A stretch of DNA of 64,000 bases from Massilia sp. PDC64 (GTDB lineage Bacteria > Pseudomonadota > Gammaproteobacteria > Burkholderiales > Burkholderiaceae_D). The position numbers were made by a program, and so were the translations under genes. This document shows, piece by piece, positions 1 through 8,209 of this stretch (its first letter is position 1; each line of letters opens with the position of its first letter). Location: NCBI RefSeq assembly GCF_900101265.1, contig NZ_FMZS01000003.1, positions 248,001-312,000 of the forward strand, given 5' to 3'. Below the pieces are notes generated by a model. The model was not told where the DNA came from. It was given only the letters and a program-made list of their open reading frames with translations, and made no database searches.

Positions 1-2
1 AA

Positions 3-467
3 GTCGACGATTTCGAGCGTTACGTGAGCGTGCAGGCCGAGGCGGCGCTGCGTCACCTGGCCGCGCAATACGCCTACGACGAAGGCGAGGATCTCGCGCC
101 GGGCGAAACGACCCTGCGCGGCGGCGCGGCGGAAGTCGGTCATGCGCTCAGCGCGGAACTGACGGCGCGCTTCGAGGCGGCGGGCGTGGAAACGCTGGAC
201 GCCAAGCTGACGCACCTGGCCTACGCCCCCGAGATCGCCCAGGTCATGCTGCGCCGCCAGCAGGCGCAGGCGATCATCAGCGCCCGTGCCCGCATCGTGC
301 ATGGCGCCGTCACGATGGTGGAAGACGCCCTGAAGGGGTTGGCCGAGCGCGAGATCGTCGAGCTGGACGCGGAGCGCAAGGCGTCGATGGTCAGCAATCT
401 GCTCGTCGTGCTGTGCTCGGACCGCGACGCGCAGCCCATCATCAACGCCGGCACCCTGTACAACTGA
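3..467 (+). CDS. SPFH/Band 7 domain protein, C-terminal part (truncated by window edge)
   Basis: The reading frame is open from the first bases of the window, so only the last 154 residues are visible and the start lies upstream. The segment [18 protein letters not shown] followed by [17 protein letters not shown] is typical of the helical region after the SPFH (stomatin/prohibitin/flotillin) domain. Such proteins form membrane-associated oligomeric scaffolds and are linked to membrane stress and protease regulation. The next gene, 12 bp downstream on the same strand, is a small Arc-type protein, a pairing I recall from other proteobacteria. The partner and exact role cannot be read here. Confidence 0.75.
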   Translation, partial: VDDFERYVSVQAEAALRHLAAQYAYDEGEDLAPGETTLRGGAAEVGHALSAELTARFEAAGVETLDAKLTHLAYAPEIAQVMLRRQQAQAIISARARIVHGAVTMVEDALKGLAEREIVELDAERKASMVSNLLVVLCSDRDAQPIINAGTLYN

Positions 468-479
468 GGCGGCGCGTCG

Positions 480-674
480 ATGGCAAGTCCCGGAAAGAAG
501 TCCTATCCGCTGCGTATCGATCCCGCGTTGTGGGAACAGCTGCAGCGGTTGGCCGCCAACGATCTGCGCAGCGTGAACGCGGAGATCGAATTCCTGCTGC
601 GCGAGGCGCTGGCGCGGCGGGGTATCCGGGTCGGAGCCGCGCAGCAGGACGAGGAAGAGGGGAGCGAGAAATGA
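480..674 (+). CDS. Arc-family ribbon-helix-helix DNA-binding protein, 64 aa
   Basis: A 64-residue protein beginning [20 protein letters not shown] and continuing into a helix with [12 protein letters not shown]. This is the beta-strand plus two-helix pattern of Arc/MetJ-type ribbon-helix-helix proteins, which dimerise and insert the strand into the DNA major groove. The C-terminal tail is acidic. It follows the SPFH gene by 12 bp, so the two are probably co-transcribed, and it may autoregulate the pair. The gene stops just before a perfect hairpin that can act as terminator. No toxin partner is adjacent, so a toxin-antitoxin role is not supported. Confidence 0.75.
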   Translation: MASPGKKSYPLRIDPALWEQLQRLAANDLRSVNAEIEFLLREALARRGIRVGAAQQDEEEGSEK

Positions 675-704
675 AAAAGGCCAGATCTTGCGATCTGGCC
701 TTTT
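675..704 (-). terminator. Intrinsic terminator, tRNA-Arg unit 1 (probably bidirectional)
   Basis: A perfect 13-bp stem (675-687 paired with 692-704) with a TTGC loop; the arms end in AAAA/TTTT, so it can work on both strands. It lies just downstream of tRNA-Arg copy 1 and just after the stop of the Arc-type gene. An almost identical hairpin occurs at 1347-1376. Confidence 0.85.
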
Positions 705-711
705 GAAAAGT

Positions 712-788
712 TGGCGCGGCTGGCAGGAATCGAACCCACGACCCCTTGGTTCGTAGCCAAGTACTCTATCCAGCTGAGCTACAGCCGC
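712..788 (-). tRNA. tRNA-Arg(ACG), copy 1
   Basis: On the minus strand this 77-nt element folds as a standard tRNA: acceptor GCGGCTG pairs with CAGCCGC, the D-arm reads TAGCTCAGCTGGATAGAG, the anticodon stem CTTGG/CCAAG encloses loop CTACGAA (anticodon ACG, arginine), and the T-loop reads GGTTCGAAT. CCA is encoded. An identical tRNA lies at 1384-1460. A TTGCCA-16-TATAAT promoter precedes it and a hairpin terminator follows, so it is a self-contained unit. Confidence 0.97.
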
Positions 789-799
789 CCGAGGCACGC

Positions 800-827
800 A
801 TTATAGCAGCGGTTCCCTATTTGGCAA
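800..827 (-). promoter_or_regulatory. Sigma-70 promoter for tRNA-Arg copy 1
   Basis: On the minus strand TTGCCA (822-827) is followed after 16 nt by a consensus TATAAT (800-805), about 12 bp before the first tRNA base. The -35 element nearly touches the stop codon of the upstream GNAT gene. Confidence 0.8.
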
Positions 828-832
828 AGTGG

Positions 833-1294
833 TCATAACTCGTGTGCATAGACGATGAAGCCCACGTGCCGGGCGACCTTGTCGTAGAGGGCGCGTCCGG
901 CCGCATTGTCCGTGTGCGTCTGCCAGTACACGCGCGAACTGCCGGCCGCCCGCGCTTTCTCGTAGACGCCTTCGATCAATTGCCTGCCGACGCCGAGCCC
1001 GCGCATGTCGGGCGCGGTGAACAGGTCTTGCAGGTAGCAGACGTCGTGCAGCCGCGTCGTGCTGCGATGAAAGATGTAGTGCGCGAGACCGACGATGCGG
1101 CCGGATGCCTCGGCGACCAGCGCATGAACGGGCTCGGCCGGATCGAAGAACCGGTGCCAGGTGACCTGCGTGATGGATTCGGGCAGGGCGGTTGGGCCGC
1201 TGCGTCCGTAGAAGGCGTTATAGCCATCCCACAGCGGGCGCCAGCCGGCGAGGTCCTGGGGTTCGGGAGGGCGGATGATGAGCTGGTCGGACAT
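833..1294 (-). CDS. GNAT family N-acetyltransferase, 153 aa
   Basis: The 153-residue protein starts MSDQLIIRPPEPQDL and has the GNAT fold pattern: an N-terminal strand with the RPPEPQDL entry, a central strand IVGLAHYIFH, and the acetyl-CoA pyrophosphate loop in DMRGLGVGRQLIEGVYEKA, followed by VYWQTHTDNAAGRALYDKV. GNAT enzymes transfer acetyl from acetyl-CoA to an amine; the substrate cannot be inferred. The start at 1294 is chosen because upstream in-frame sequence would run into the terminator and second tRNA. The gene sits exactly between two near-identical tRNA-Arg units on the same strand. Its own promoter would have to lie between 1295 and 1346, or it is served by readthrough. Confidence 0.85.
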   Translation of the reverse strand: MSDQLIIRPPEPQDLAGWRPLWDGYNAFYGRSGPTALPESITQVTWHRFFDPAEPVHALVAEASGRIVGLAHYIFHRSTTRLHDVCYLQDLFTAPDMRGLGVGRQLIEGVYEKARAAGSSRVYWQTHTDNAAGRALYDKVARHVGFIVYAHEL

Positions 1295-1346
1295 GATGAA
1301 ATGTGGAGCAGCAAATGGGGATGAGCAAATGGGGACGAGCAATGGA

Positions 1347-1376
1347 AAAAGGCCAGATCGTGAGATCTGGCCTTTT
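1347..1376 (-). terminator. Intrinsic terminator, tRNA-Arg unit 2
   Basis: A perfect 13-bp stem (1347-1359 with 1364-1376) and a GTGA loop; the arms are identical to those of the hairpin at 675-704. It terminates tRNA-Arg copy 2 and lies upstream of the GNAT gene. Confidence 0.85.
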
Positions 1377-1383
1377 GAAAAGT

Positions 1384-1460
1384 TGGCGCGGCTGGCAGGA
1401 ATCGAACCCACGACCCCTTGGTTCGTAGCCAAGTACTCTATCCAGCTGAGCTACAGCCGC
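1384..1460 (-). tRNA. tRNA-Arg(ACG), copy 2
   Basis: The 77-nt sequence is identical to the tRNA at 712-788, with anticodon ACG in loop CTACGAA and an encoded CCA end. It lies in a second copy of the tRNA/terminator unit. The TATAAT -10 element is kept upstream, but the -35 region differs from copy 1. Confidence 0.97.
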
Positions 1461-1471
1461 CCGATGCACGC

Positions 1472-1477
1472 ATTATA
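1472..1477 (-). promoter_or_regulatory. -10 element of tRNA-Arg copy 2 promoter
   Basis: A consensus TATAAT on the minus strand at the same distance from the tRNA as in copy 1. Homology between the copies ends just upstream, and no good -35 hexamer is visible 16-18 bp away. Copy 2 may therefore be expressed differently. Confidence 0.55.
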
Positions 1478-1547
1478 GCAGTGGCATGACGAATGAGGAA
1501 GTCTTAATTTCTTTCAACATTTTCGGGGGTTCTGGTAGATTAGGCCC

Positions 1548-4500
1548 GTGTCCTGGAAAACCGAAACCCTCCCGTCCGTCAAACAGGTGCTGCTGCGCGT
1601 GCTGTGCGGCCTGCTGCTGGCCTGCCTGTGCCCGCTGGCGCTCGCGGGCGGACCGCGCAGCCTCCGTTTCGAGCGCATCGGCCTGGAAGAAGGACTGTCG
1701 CAGGAATCCGTTCTCGCGATCCTGCAGGACCACGACGGTTACATGTGGTTCGGTACGCAGGCGGGCCTGAACCGCTTCGACGGCTACCGCAACCAGGTCT
1801 TCCGCAACGACCCCAACGACCCGGCCAGCCTGCCCGACAACTACGTCCAGGCCGCGTACGAGGATGGCCAGAACCGGCTGTGGTTCGGCACACGGGGCGG
1901 GCTCGTACGGTTCGACCCCACGACACGCAAGTTCATCCGCCAGCCGCTGCTGGCCGGCACCGACCGCAATGCGCGCAACAGCGCCGTCACCGCGATCATC
2001 GGCGATGGCGCCGGCGGCCTGTGGGTCGGCACCAGCGATGGCCTCGTGCATGTCGATCCGGCGACGGGTGCGCTGCGCACGCTGCGCCACGACAGCCAGG
2101 ATCCGGGCAGCCTGCGCGACGACCGCGTGACGGCGCTTGCACTCGATCCGCGCGGCGGCCTGTGGATCGGCACCGGCGTCGGTCTCGACCACCTGCCGGC
2201 GGGCGCCGTCCGCCTGGAGCATTACGACATCGAATCCGGCAGCGGCAAGCACAATGCCGTGGCCGCGCTGTCGATGGGGCCGCGCGACACGTTGTGGATC
2301 GGCACCGACGCCGGCCTGGAAGCGTGGCGTATCGGCCAGGGCGCGCCGCAGCGCCACCACCTGGGCGCCGACGAAGGCATGAACGACGGCCGCGTGCAGT
2401 CGCTGTACCACGACCAGGGCAACACGCTGTGGGTGGGCACGGAGCTCGACGGCCTCAAATGGCGCGACCCGACGACCGGGCGCTTCATCGGCTACACCAG
2501 CCAGCCGCTGGACCGCCACACGCTGTCCGACAACCGCATCATGTCGATCTGGGTCGACCGTACGGGGACGCTGTGGGCGGGCACGATGTTCGGTGGCGTC
2601 AACCGCGCGGACCTCGCCAGCGGCGGCTTTTCCCGCTTCGCCCTGTTGCCGGGCCAGGCGGCCGACCCGCGCAGCGCGCGCAAGATCCGCAGCATCGCCG
2701 TCGGCGCCGACGGCCGCCTGTGGCTGGGCACGACCGGCGGCGGTGTCCTGCACCTCGATCCGGACAGCGGCCGCGTGGACATCCTGCGCCATGACCCGCA
2801 CGATCCGGCCAGCCTGCCCGACGACACGGTCACGAGCGTGCTGCCCGGGCGCGGTCGCCTGTGGGTCGGTTCGCCCGGCGGCCTGTCGTGGCGCGACCCG
2901 GCGACGGGCCGTTTTACGCCCGTGGCACTGGGCCGCGAGGCCGGCGCCAGCTGGGTCCAGGCGCTGGCGCTCGACCACGCCGGGGCGCTGTGGATCGTCA
3001 CGCGCGGCGGCCTGTTCATGCTGGCGCCGGACGGCACGCTGCGCGGCTGGCGCCACGACCCGCTCGATCCGGCCAGCCTGGGCGAGAACTACGGTTTCGC
3101 CGTGCTCGAAGACCGCGCCGGCACGATCTGGATCGGCACCGAGCATGGCCTCGACCGCTACGACCGCGCGACGAACACCTTCACGCATTACCGCCACGAC
3201 CCGCGCGATCCCGCGAGTCTGGGCCACAACCGCGTCTACTACCTGTACGAATCCACGCGCGGTGACCTGTGGGTGGGCACGGCGGGCGGCCTGCACCGCA
3301 TGGAGCGGGGCACCGGCGGCAGGACGGCGTCGTTCCGCAGGTATGCCGTCGCGCCCACGCGCGAGCAGGTGCCGATCGGCGGCATCCTCGAAGACGGCAA
3401 CGGCCAGATCTGGGTCAGCACGACGGTGGGGCTGACCCGCGTCGATCCGGAGACGGGGCGCTACAAGAACTACACGGCGAAGGACGGCCTGACGGACGGC
3501 TCGTTCTTCGTCGGCTCGGCGGCGCGCGACGCGGACGGCGAGCTGCATTTCGGCGGCATCAACGGCATGACGTCGTTCCAGCCCGAGGACATCCACGACA
3601 ATCCGTTCCCGCCCACCGTCGTCATCACGGACTTCCTCGTGTTCAACCGGCCGCGCGCGCTGCCCGTCGCCGTCGACCGCCTGCGCGACATCCGCCTGAG
3701 CCACCGCGACTCCGTGTTCACGCTCGAATTCGCGGCGCTGCACTACGCCGATCCGCAGGCGAACCGCTACGCCTACCGGCTGCTCGGCTTCGACCAGGAC
3801 TGGACGGAGACGGACGCCCGCAAGCGCTTCGCCACTTACACGAACCTCGATCCGGGCGAGTACGTGTTCGAGGTGAAGGCGGCCAACAAGGACGGCGTGT
3901 GGAGCGAGCACCCGGCGACGTTGACCATCTCGATTCCGCCGCCATTCTGGATGACGTGGTGGTTCCGCCTGGCCGCGGCGAGCATGCTGCTGGCCACCGC
4001 CGCCGCGCTGTACCGGCTGCGCGTGCGCGTGCTCGTGCAGCAGAAGGCGCGCCTGGAACGCCAGGTCGGCGCGCGCACGGCGGAGCTGGTGCTGCAGAAG
4101 GAGCAGGCGGAAAAGCGCAAGCAGGAGGCGGAGGCGCAGAAGGAAGCGGTGGAGCAGGCGCGCCGCAACATCGCTCTCCTGTCCGACATCGGGCGCGAGC
4201 TGACGGCGAACCTGGACGGCGAGGCCATCATGGCCAACGTGTTCGGCCAGGTGCGCCAGTTGATGGACGCCCCGCTGTTCGCGATCGGCCTGGCGCGGGT
4301 CGACGGTCCGATCGCGTACCCGTATGTCGTGGCCGACGGCCGCCGCGTGCCCGAAGCGGGGCGCTTCCCCGCGCGCGTGCGCGGCCTCGGCGAATACTGC
4401 CTCGTGACGGGCGAAGAGATCCTCATCGGCGACCTCGCGCGCGACTACGTCCGCTTTGCGGGGCTCGTGCGCGACGTGCTCGGCACCGACCCGGCGGGGG

Positions 4501-5495
4501 GCGATCCGGACACGCCGCCGTCGCCCCGTTCCCTGATGTTCGTGCCGATCCTCGTCGGCAGCCGGGTGCTGGGCGTGATCACGGTGCAGAGCGGCCGGCC
4601 GGGCGCGTACCAGAACGTGCAGCTCGACATGCTCAGCACCCTGGCGTCCTACGTCGGCGTCGCGCTGGACAACGCGGACGCCTACCGCCAGCTGAAGGAA
4701 ACCCAGGCCCAGCTGGCGGCGCGCGAAAAGCTCGCGTCGCTCGGCTCCCTCGTCGCGGGCGTCGCGCACGAACTGAACACCCCGATCGGCAACAGCCTCC
4801 TGATGGCCAGCACCCTGGAAGAAAAGACGAATGCGCTCGCCGACCGCTTCGCCAACAACGCGTTGAAGAAATCGGACCTGGAGACGTGGATCGCCGCGGC
4901 GCGCGAGGCGGCGAGCCTCATCGTGCGCAGCCTGAACGGCGCGGCGGACCTCGTGAACAGTTTCAAACAGGTGTCCGTCGACCAGGCCAGCACGCAGCGC
5001 CGCCGCTTCGACCTGGGCCAGGCCTGCCACGAGATCGCGGCGACGATGATGAACCAGGTCCGCCGCGCCGGCCACACGCTCGACCTGGACGTGCCTGCGG
5101 GGATCGCGATGGACAGCTATCCCGGCCCGTTCGGCCAGGTCATCATCAACTTCATCAACAACGCGCTGCTGCACGCGTTCGACGCGCCGGGCGGCCGCAT
5201 GCGCATCCATGCCCGTCCGCTGGACGGCGACTGCGTGCGCATCGAATTTTCCGACGACGGCGTCGGCATCGCACCGGAACACCTGTCGCGCATCTTCGAT
5301 CCGTTCTTCACCACGCGGATGGGGCAGGGCGGCACGGGCCTGGGGCTCAACATCGCCTACAACCTCGTGACCACGCTGCTGCAGGGGACGATCCGGGTCG
5401 AGAGCAGCCCGGGGCACGGCACGGTCTTCATCATCGAGCTGCCGCTGCGGGCAGTCGCGGCGCAGGCATCGTTGGAACGACAGGGAGACGAATGA
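1548..5495 (+). CDS. Two-component regulator-propeller sensor histidine kinase, 1315 aa
   Basis: A very large membrane sensor kinase. A signal segment (residues about 12-33) precedes a periplasmic region of roughly 600 residues made of repeats with the core LWxGTxxGLxRFD, the two-component-regulator propeller. A Y_Y_Y domain follows (about 690-795), then a transmembrane helix (about 803-825), a coiled coil, a GAF domain (about 870-1045), a HisKA helix with phospho-acceptor His1074 in AHELNTP, and a HATPase domain with DDGVGI and GTGLGLN boxes. No receiver or AraC domain is attached, unlike the hybrid members of this family common in Bacteroidetes. The start is GTG at 1548; no in-frame ATG gives a better signal sequence. 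The stop overlaps the next start by ATGA, so translation of the FRG gene is probably coupled. Confidence 0.9.
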   Translation: MSWKTETLPSVKQVLLRVLCGLLLACLCPLALAGGPRSLRFERIGLEEGLSQESVLAILQDHDGYMWFGTQAGLNRFDGYRNQVFRNDPNDPASLPDNYVQAAYEDGQNRLWFGTRGGLVRFDPTTRKFIRQPLLAGTDRNARNSAVTAIIGDGAGGLWVGTSDGLVHVDPATGALRTLRHDSQDPGSLRDDRVTALALDPRGGLWIGTGVGLDHLPAGAVRLEHYDIESGSGKHNAVAALSMGPRDTLWIGTDAGLEAWRIGQGAPQRHHLGADEGMNDGRVQSLYHDQGNTLWVGTELDGLKWRDPTTGRFIGYTSQPLDRHTLSDNRIMSIWVDRTGTLWAGTMFGGVNRADLASGGFSRFALLPGQAADPRSARKIRSIAVGADGRLWLGTTGGGVLHLDPDSGRVDILRHDPHDPASLPDDTVTSVLPGRGRLWVGSPGGLSWRDPATGRFTPVALGREAGASWVQALALDHAGALWIVTRGGLFMLAPDGTLRGWRHDPLDPASLGENYGFAVLEDRAGTIWIGTEHGLDRYDRATNTFTHYRHDPRDPASLGHNRVYYLYESTRGDLWVGTAGGLHRMERGTGGRTASFRRYAVAPTREQVPIGGILEDGNGQIWVSTTVGLTRVDPETGRYKNYTAKDGLTDGSFFVGSAARDADGELHFGGINGMTSFQPEDIHDNPFPPTVVITDFLVFNRPRALPVAVDRLRDIRLSHRDSVFTLEFAALHYADPQANRYAYRLLGFDQDWTETDARKRFATYTNLDPGEYVFEVKAANKDGVWSEHPATLTISIPPPFWMTWWFRLAAASMLLATAAALYRLRVRVLVQQKARLERQVGARTAELVLQKEQAEKRKQEAEAQKEAVEQARRNIALLSDIGRELTANLDGEAIMANVFGQVRQLMDAPLFAIGLARVDGPIAYPYVVADGRRVPEAGRFPARVRGLGEYCLVTGEEILIGDLARDYVRFAGLVRDVLGTDPAGGDPDTPPSPRSLMFVPILVGSRVLGVITVQSGRPGAYQNVQLDMLSTLASYVGVALDNADAYRQLKETQAQLAAREKLASLGSLVAGVAHELNTPIGNSLLMASTLEEKTNALADRFANNALKKSDLETWIAAAREAASLIVRSLNGAADLVNSFKQVSVDQASTQRRRFDLGQACHEIAATMMNQVRRAGHTLDLDVPAGIAMDSYPGPFGQVIINFINNALLHAFDAPGGRMRIHARPLDGDCVRIEFSDDGVGIAPEHLSRIFDPFFTTRMGQGGTGLGLNIAYNLVTTLLQGTIRVESSPGHGTVFIIELPLRAVAAQASLERQGDE

Positions 5496-6568
5496 GTATC
5501 GTTGAAGTCAAGGCTGGCAGTGTCGCCGAGTTCCTCGAATTGATCTCGCCCTTGAACGATCATTTTTGCGAGAGGCGATTCGCCGACTATGTCTATCGCG
5601 GGCAGGCAAGAGCCTCGTGGCCGCTGCTGCCCAAGGCGTTTCGCAAGGACGTCCTGACGCCGACCGCCGACGGGCTCGAGAGGGGGACGAAACAGATCTT
5701 CCGTGACCAGCGCGACCTCGAATGGGGCATGTTGCGGCAATTCGTGCTGGCGCTGAACCGCAGCGGCCACGGGATCCTGAACGACAAGCTCTTCTACACG
5801 CTGGCCGACAACACGGCCGCGCTCGACGAGTCCAACCGGATCGGCCGCTTCGAAAGTCCATGGCCTTCGGAGGACTATTACGCGCTCCTCAGCCTGGCCC
5901 AACATCATGGCCTGCCGACCCGTTTGATGGACTGGTCGCGCAATTCGTACGTGGCAGCCTATTTCGCGGCGAGCGGTTGCGCGCGCATGGTGGCGGAGGG
6001 CAAGCGGGGCGGCCACCTGTCCGTGCATGCATTGAATATCAGGTCGACCCTGCTGGAGCCGCCGACGCGCATCGCCCGGCTCGGGATGGATTATTCGGAG
6101 CGGGACGAGCCGCACACGACCTATCACGTGATCGCCGTGCCGACCCAACCGAACCGCAACCTGCTGGCGCAAAAAGGGCTGTTCGTATGTTGTACGGAAT
6201 ACGGCCAGATCAAGAACGAACGGTTCAAGCCGATTCCGCTGGATGCCTATCTGAAAACGCGCGAACGGGAGCGTCGCAAGCGGGATGGGACATATCGGGA
6301 CAACGTCACCGAGGCGATGTCCGGGCACGACGGCGTCACGCTGTACAAGTTCACGCTGGCGGCCAGGCATGCGTATGCGTTGCTGGCGGCCCTCGACAGG
6401 TTCGACGTCAACGCGTCATCGATCTTCCCGACGGTCGATGGCTGCGTTCAGGCCTTGTTCGAGCGTTGCCGGGTGGAGGAGGCCGAAGCCGTTCGCCGCC
6501 TTGCGGCCAGGTCCGCGGCCGCACCGGTAACGCACCTGCGCGTGCCCGCCAAGCTGAAGAAAGCCTGA
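5492..6568 (+). CDS. FRG domain-containing protein, 358 aa
   Basis: A 358-residue cytoplasmic protein. Near the N-terminus (about 33-39) it carries the YRG variant of the motif that names the FRG family (VYRGQ), and near residue 137 the second hallmark, HHGLPTRLMDWSRNS. The family has no firmly known biochemistry; members occur in phage-defence and toxin-like loci, and a nucleotide-related catalytic role has been suggested. The ATG overlaps the stop of the giant sensor kinase (ATGA), an unusual partnership. Codon use is visibly less GC-biased than in the kinase, which could mean separate ancestry. The C-terminal third has no recognised domain. The assignment to the FRG family is firm; the function is unknown. 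Confidence 0.85.
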   Translation: MSIVEVKAGSVAEFLELISPLNDHFCERRFADYVYRGQARASWPLLPKAFRKDVLTPTADGLERGTKQIFRDQRDLEWGMLRQFVLALNRSGHGILNDKLFYTLADNTAALDESNRIGRFESPWPSEDYYALLSLAQHHGLPTRLMDWSRNSYVAAYFAASGCARMVAEGKRGGHLSVHALNIRSTLLEPPTRIARLGMDYSERDEPHTTYHVIAVPTQPNRNLLAQKGLFVCCTEYGQIKNERFKPIPLDAYLKTRERERRKRDGTYRDNVTEAMSGHDGVTLYKFTLAARHAYALLAALDRFDVNASSIFPTVDGCVQALFERCRVEEAEAVRRLAARSAAAPVTHLRVPAKLKKA

Positions 6569-6578
6569 GTCCTGACGT

Positions 6579-7538
6579 TCAGACGACGTTGGTGGGCTTG
6601 CCCGCGACGAACGCCTCGAGATTATCGACCAGCATGTCGGCCAGCGTCTGCATCGCCCCGCCGCTGGCCCACGCCACGTGCGGCGTCAGCACGAAGTTCG
6701 GCAGGCGCAGGCGCAGCAGGGGATTGTCGGGCACGGGCGGTTCCTTGCTCAGGACGTCGAAGCCGGCGCCGGCGATCGTCCCGTCAGTGAGCGCCTGCGC
6801 CAGCGCCGCCTCGTCGACGAGGCCCCCGCGCGCCGTGTTGATCAGGATGGCGCTCTTCTTCATCGATGCCAGCTCGCGCGCGCCGATCATGTGGCGCGTC
6901 TGGTCCGTCAGCGGCAGGTGCAGGCTGACGACGTCCGACGTGGCCAGCAACTCGTCCAGCGGCAACTGCACGACGTCCGCATCCGTGACGGGCGAACGCG
7001 ACGCGACGGCGACTTCCATGCCGAACGCGCGCGCGATCTGGGCCACGCGGCGGCCCAGCGCGCCATAGCCCACGATGCCGAGGCGGCTGCCGGCGAGGTC
7101 GCCGATCGGGTGGTCGAGGAGGCAGAAACGCGTCGACCGCTCCCAACGCCCGTCCTCGACGTCGGCCACGTACGCACGCAGGTTGCGGCGCACGGCCAGC
7201 ATGAGCGCGAAGCAGTGCTCCGGCACCGAGACGAGCGAGTAATTGCGGATGTTCGCGACGACGATGCCCCGCTCGCGGCAGGCGGCCAGGTCGACGTTGT
7301 CCGTGCCCGTCGCGGCCACGGCGATCATCTTCAGGTCGGGCAGTTGCGCGATCGTGTCCGCGCGCAGCGGCACCTTGTTCGTGATGGCGATGGTGGCCCC
7401 CGCGAGGCGTTCGACCACTTCAGCGGCACTCGTGGCGGGGTAGTCGCGCCACGTGTGGTCGAAGGCCGGCGTCCGGATGTTGGCGATCAGGCTGTCGCGA
7501 TCGAGGAAGACGATCTTGTGATGAGCGATGTCGTGCAT
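6579..7538 (-). CDS. D-2-hydroxyacid dehydrogenase (NAD-dependent), 319 aa
   Basis: A 319-residue protein of the D-isomer-specific 2-hydroxyacid dehydrogenase family, close to glycerate/hydroxypyruvate reductases in length and motifs. The Rossmann nucleotide loop is GYGALGRR. The catalytic Arg is in NTARGGLVDE, the Glu in SKEPPVPDNP and the His in TPHVAW, so the R-E-H triad is complete. It should interconvert a 2-keto acid and a D-2-hydroxy acid with NAD(P)H in the cytoplasm. The exact substrate (hydroxypyruvate, glyoxylate or other) cannot be fixed from sequence alone. It is convergent with the FRG gene (10 bp apart). The start at 7538 follows from the conserved KIVFLDRDSL entry strand. Confidence 0.88.
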   Translation of the reverse strand: MHDIAHHKIVFLDRDSLIANIRTPAFDHTWRDYPATSAAEVVERLAGATIAITNKVPLRADTIAQLPDLKMIAVAATGTDNVDLAACRERGIVVANIRNYSLVSVPEHCFALMLAVRRNLRAYVADVEDGRWERSTRFCLLDHPIGDLAGSRLGIVGYGALGRRVAQIARAFGMEVAVASRSPVTDADVVQLPLDELLATSDVVSLHLPLTDQTRHMIGARELASMKKSAILINTARGGLVDEAALAQALTDGTIAGAGFDVLSKEPPVPDNPLLRLRLPNFVLTPHVAWASGGAMQTLADMLVDNLEAFVAGKPTNVV

Positions 7539-7582
7539 GGCGGTCCCGGGTAAAGAAGGACGACCATTGTAGAACGCGGACG

Positions 7583-7610
7583 AAAAAAAGACAGGCCGCA
7601 GCCTGTCTTT
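7583..7610 (-). terminator. Intrinsic terminator downstream of the Ala/Lys-rich protein gene
   Basis: A perfect 10-bp stem (7587-7596 with 7601-7610, CGCA loop). Read on the minus strand, a run of seven T follows the stem. It therefore terminates the minus-strand gene at 7655-7999 and insulates the dehydrogenase gene. Confidence 0.85.
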
Positions 7611-7654
7611 CGAGGATGGAGGGGCTTGAGCCGGTTGTGCGCTGCCGGGACGGC

Positions 7655-7999
7655 TTATTTGGCAGCGGCGGCTTTCTGGTCTGCGTGTGCCTCGGCCTTG
7701 TCGGCTGCGGCTTCCGCCTTGGCTTTGGCGGCTTTCTTGTGTGCTTTGGCTTTCGTCTTCGCGGCGTCCGCCTTGGCGACGGCGACGTCCGCATTCGCTT
7801 CGGCGGCTTTCTTCTCCAGTTTCGCGTCGGCTTTCACGTCGGCCTTTTCTTCCTTGGCTTCGGCCTTCGCGGCTTTCTTGTCGGCCTTGACGTCCGCCTT
7901 GCTTGCGGCCGGCGTGGTCGTCGTGGCCGGGGTGGTAGTCTGGGCGTACACCGAGGTGGCGAACAGGCCTGCGATCAGGGTAGCGACGATTTTGCTCAT
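7655..7999 (-). CDS. Secreted Ala/Lys/Glu-rich low-complexity protein, 114 aa
   Basis: A 114-residue protein with a clear signal peptide (MSKIVATLIAGLFATSVYAQ, cleavage after YA) and a mature part almost wholly of Ala, Lys, Glu and Asp in short repeats such as KADVKADKKAAKAEAK, predicted to be a long charged helix. A good ribosome site (GAAGGAAA) precedes the ATG and a strong terminator follows, so this is a real monocistronic gene. Proteins of this type are annotated as hypothetical or histone-like. The signal peptide argues for a periplasmic or envelope role rather than DNA binding. No function is assigned. Confidence 0.75.
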   Translation of the reverse strand: MSKIVATLIAGLFATSVYAQTTTPATTTTPAASKADVKADKKAAKAEAKEEKADVKADAKLEKKAAEANADVAVAKADAAKTKAKAHKKAAKAKAEAAADKAEAHADQKAAAAK

Positions 8000-8209
8000 G
8001 ACTTGTTTCCTTCAGGTGTAGTTAAGGGGTGCTACTGGGCCAGAAACGCGGCCGTGCGGCGGGCGGTTGACGATGCTTTACATCCCGTTACAAGTGTACG
8101 TACGGAAATCCTTTTGCCAGAACGATGTTTGACAGTGGAAATCATTCCAACGATACTTTGGCGGCACTATCCGTGCCCTTCACATAATTCGACGCCCAAG
8201 AGACCGCTC

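Larger units (their letters stand above)
675..809. repeat. Direct repeat unit 1 (terminator + tRNA-Arg + -10 region)
   Basis: About 135 bp here match 1347-1481 almost perfectly. The differences I see are the hairpin loop (TTGC against GTGA) and single bases after the tRNA. Similarity extends a few bases beyond each end. The two copies are 672 bp apart in the same orientation and bracket the GNAT gene, which points to a segmental duplication. Confidence 0.85.
1347..1481. repeat. Direct repeat unit 2 (terminator + tRNA-Arg + -10 region)
   Basis: Second copy of the unit at 675-809, same orientation. Beyond the -10 hexamer the sequences diverge, so the promoter -35 region is not part of the duplication. 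Confidence 0.85.

Noticed and set aside
1473-5417. A 1314-codon open frame on the minus strand opposite the propeller kinase
   Set aside because: It mirrors the kinase almost exactly, is extremely rich in Arg, Ala and Val with no domains, and arises from high third-position GC in the sense gene.
7616-8209. Upstream extension of the M28 peptidase frame
   Set aside because: The extension overlaps the opposite-strand Ala/Lys-rich gene and lacks coding character; the GTG at 8210 gives a proper signal peptide.
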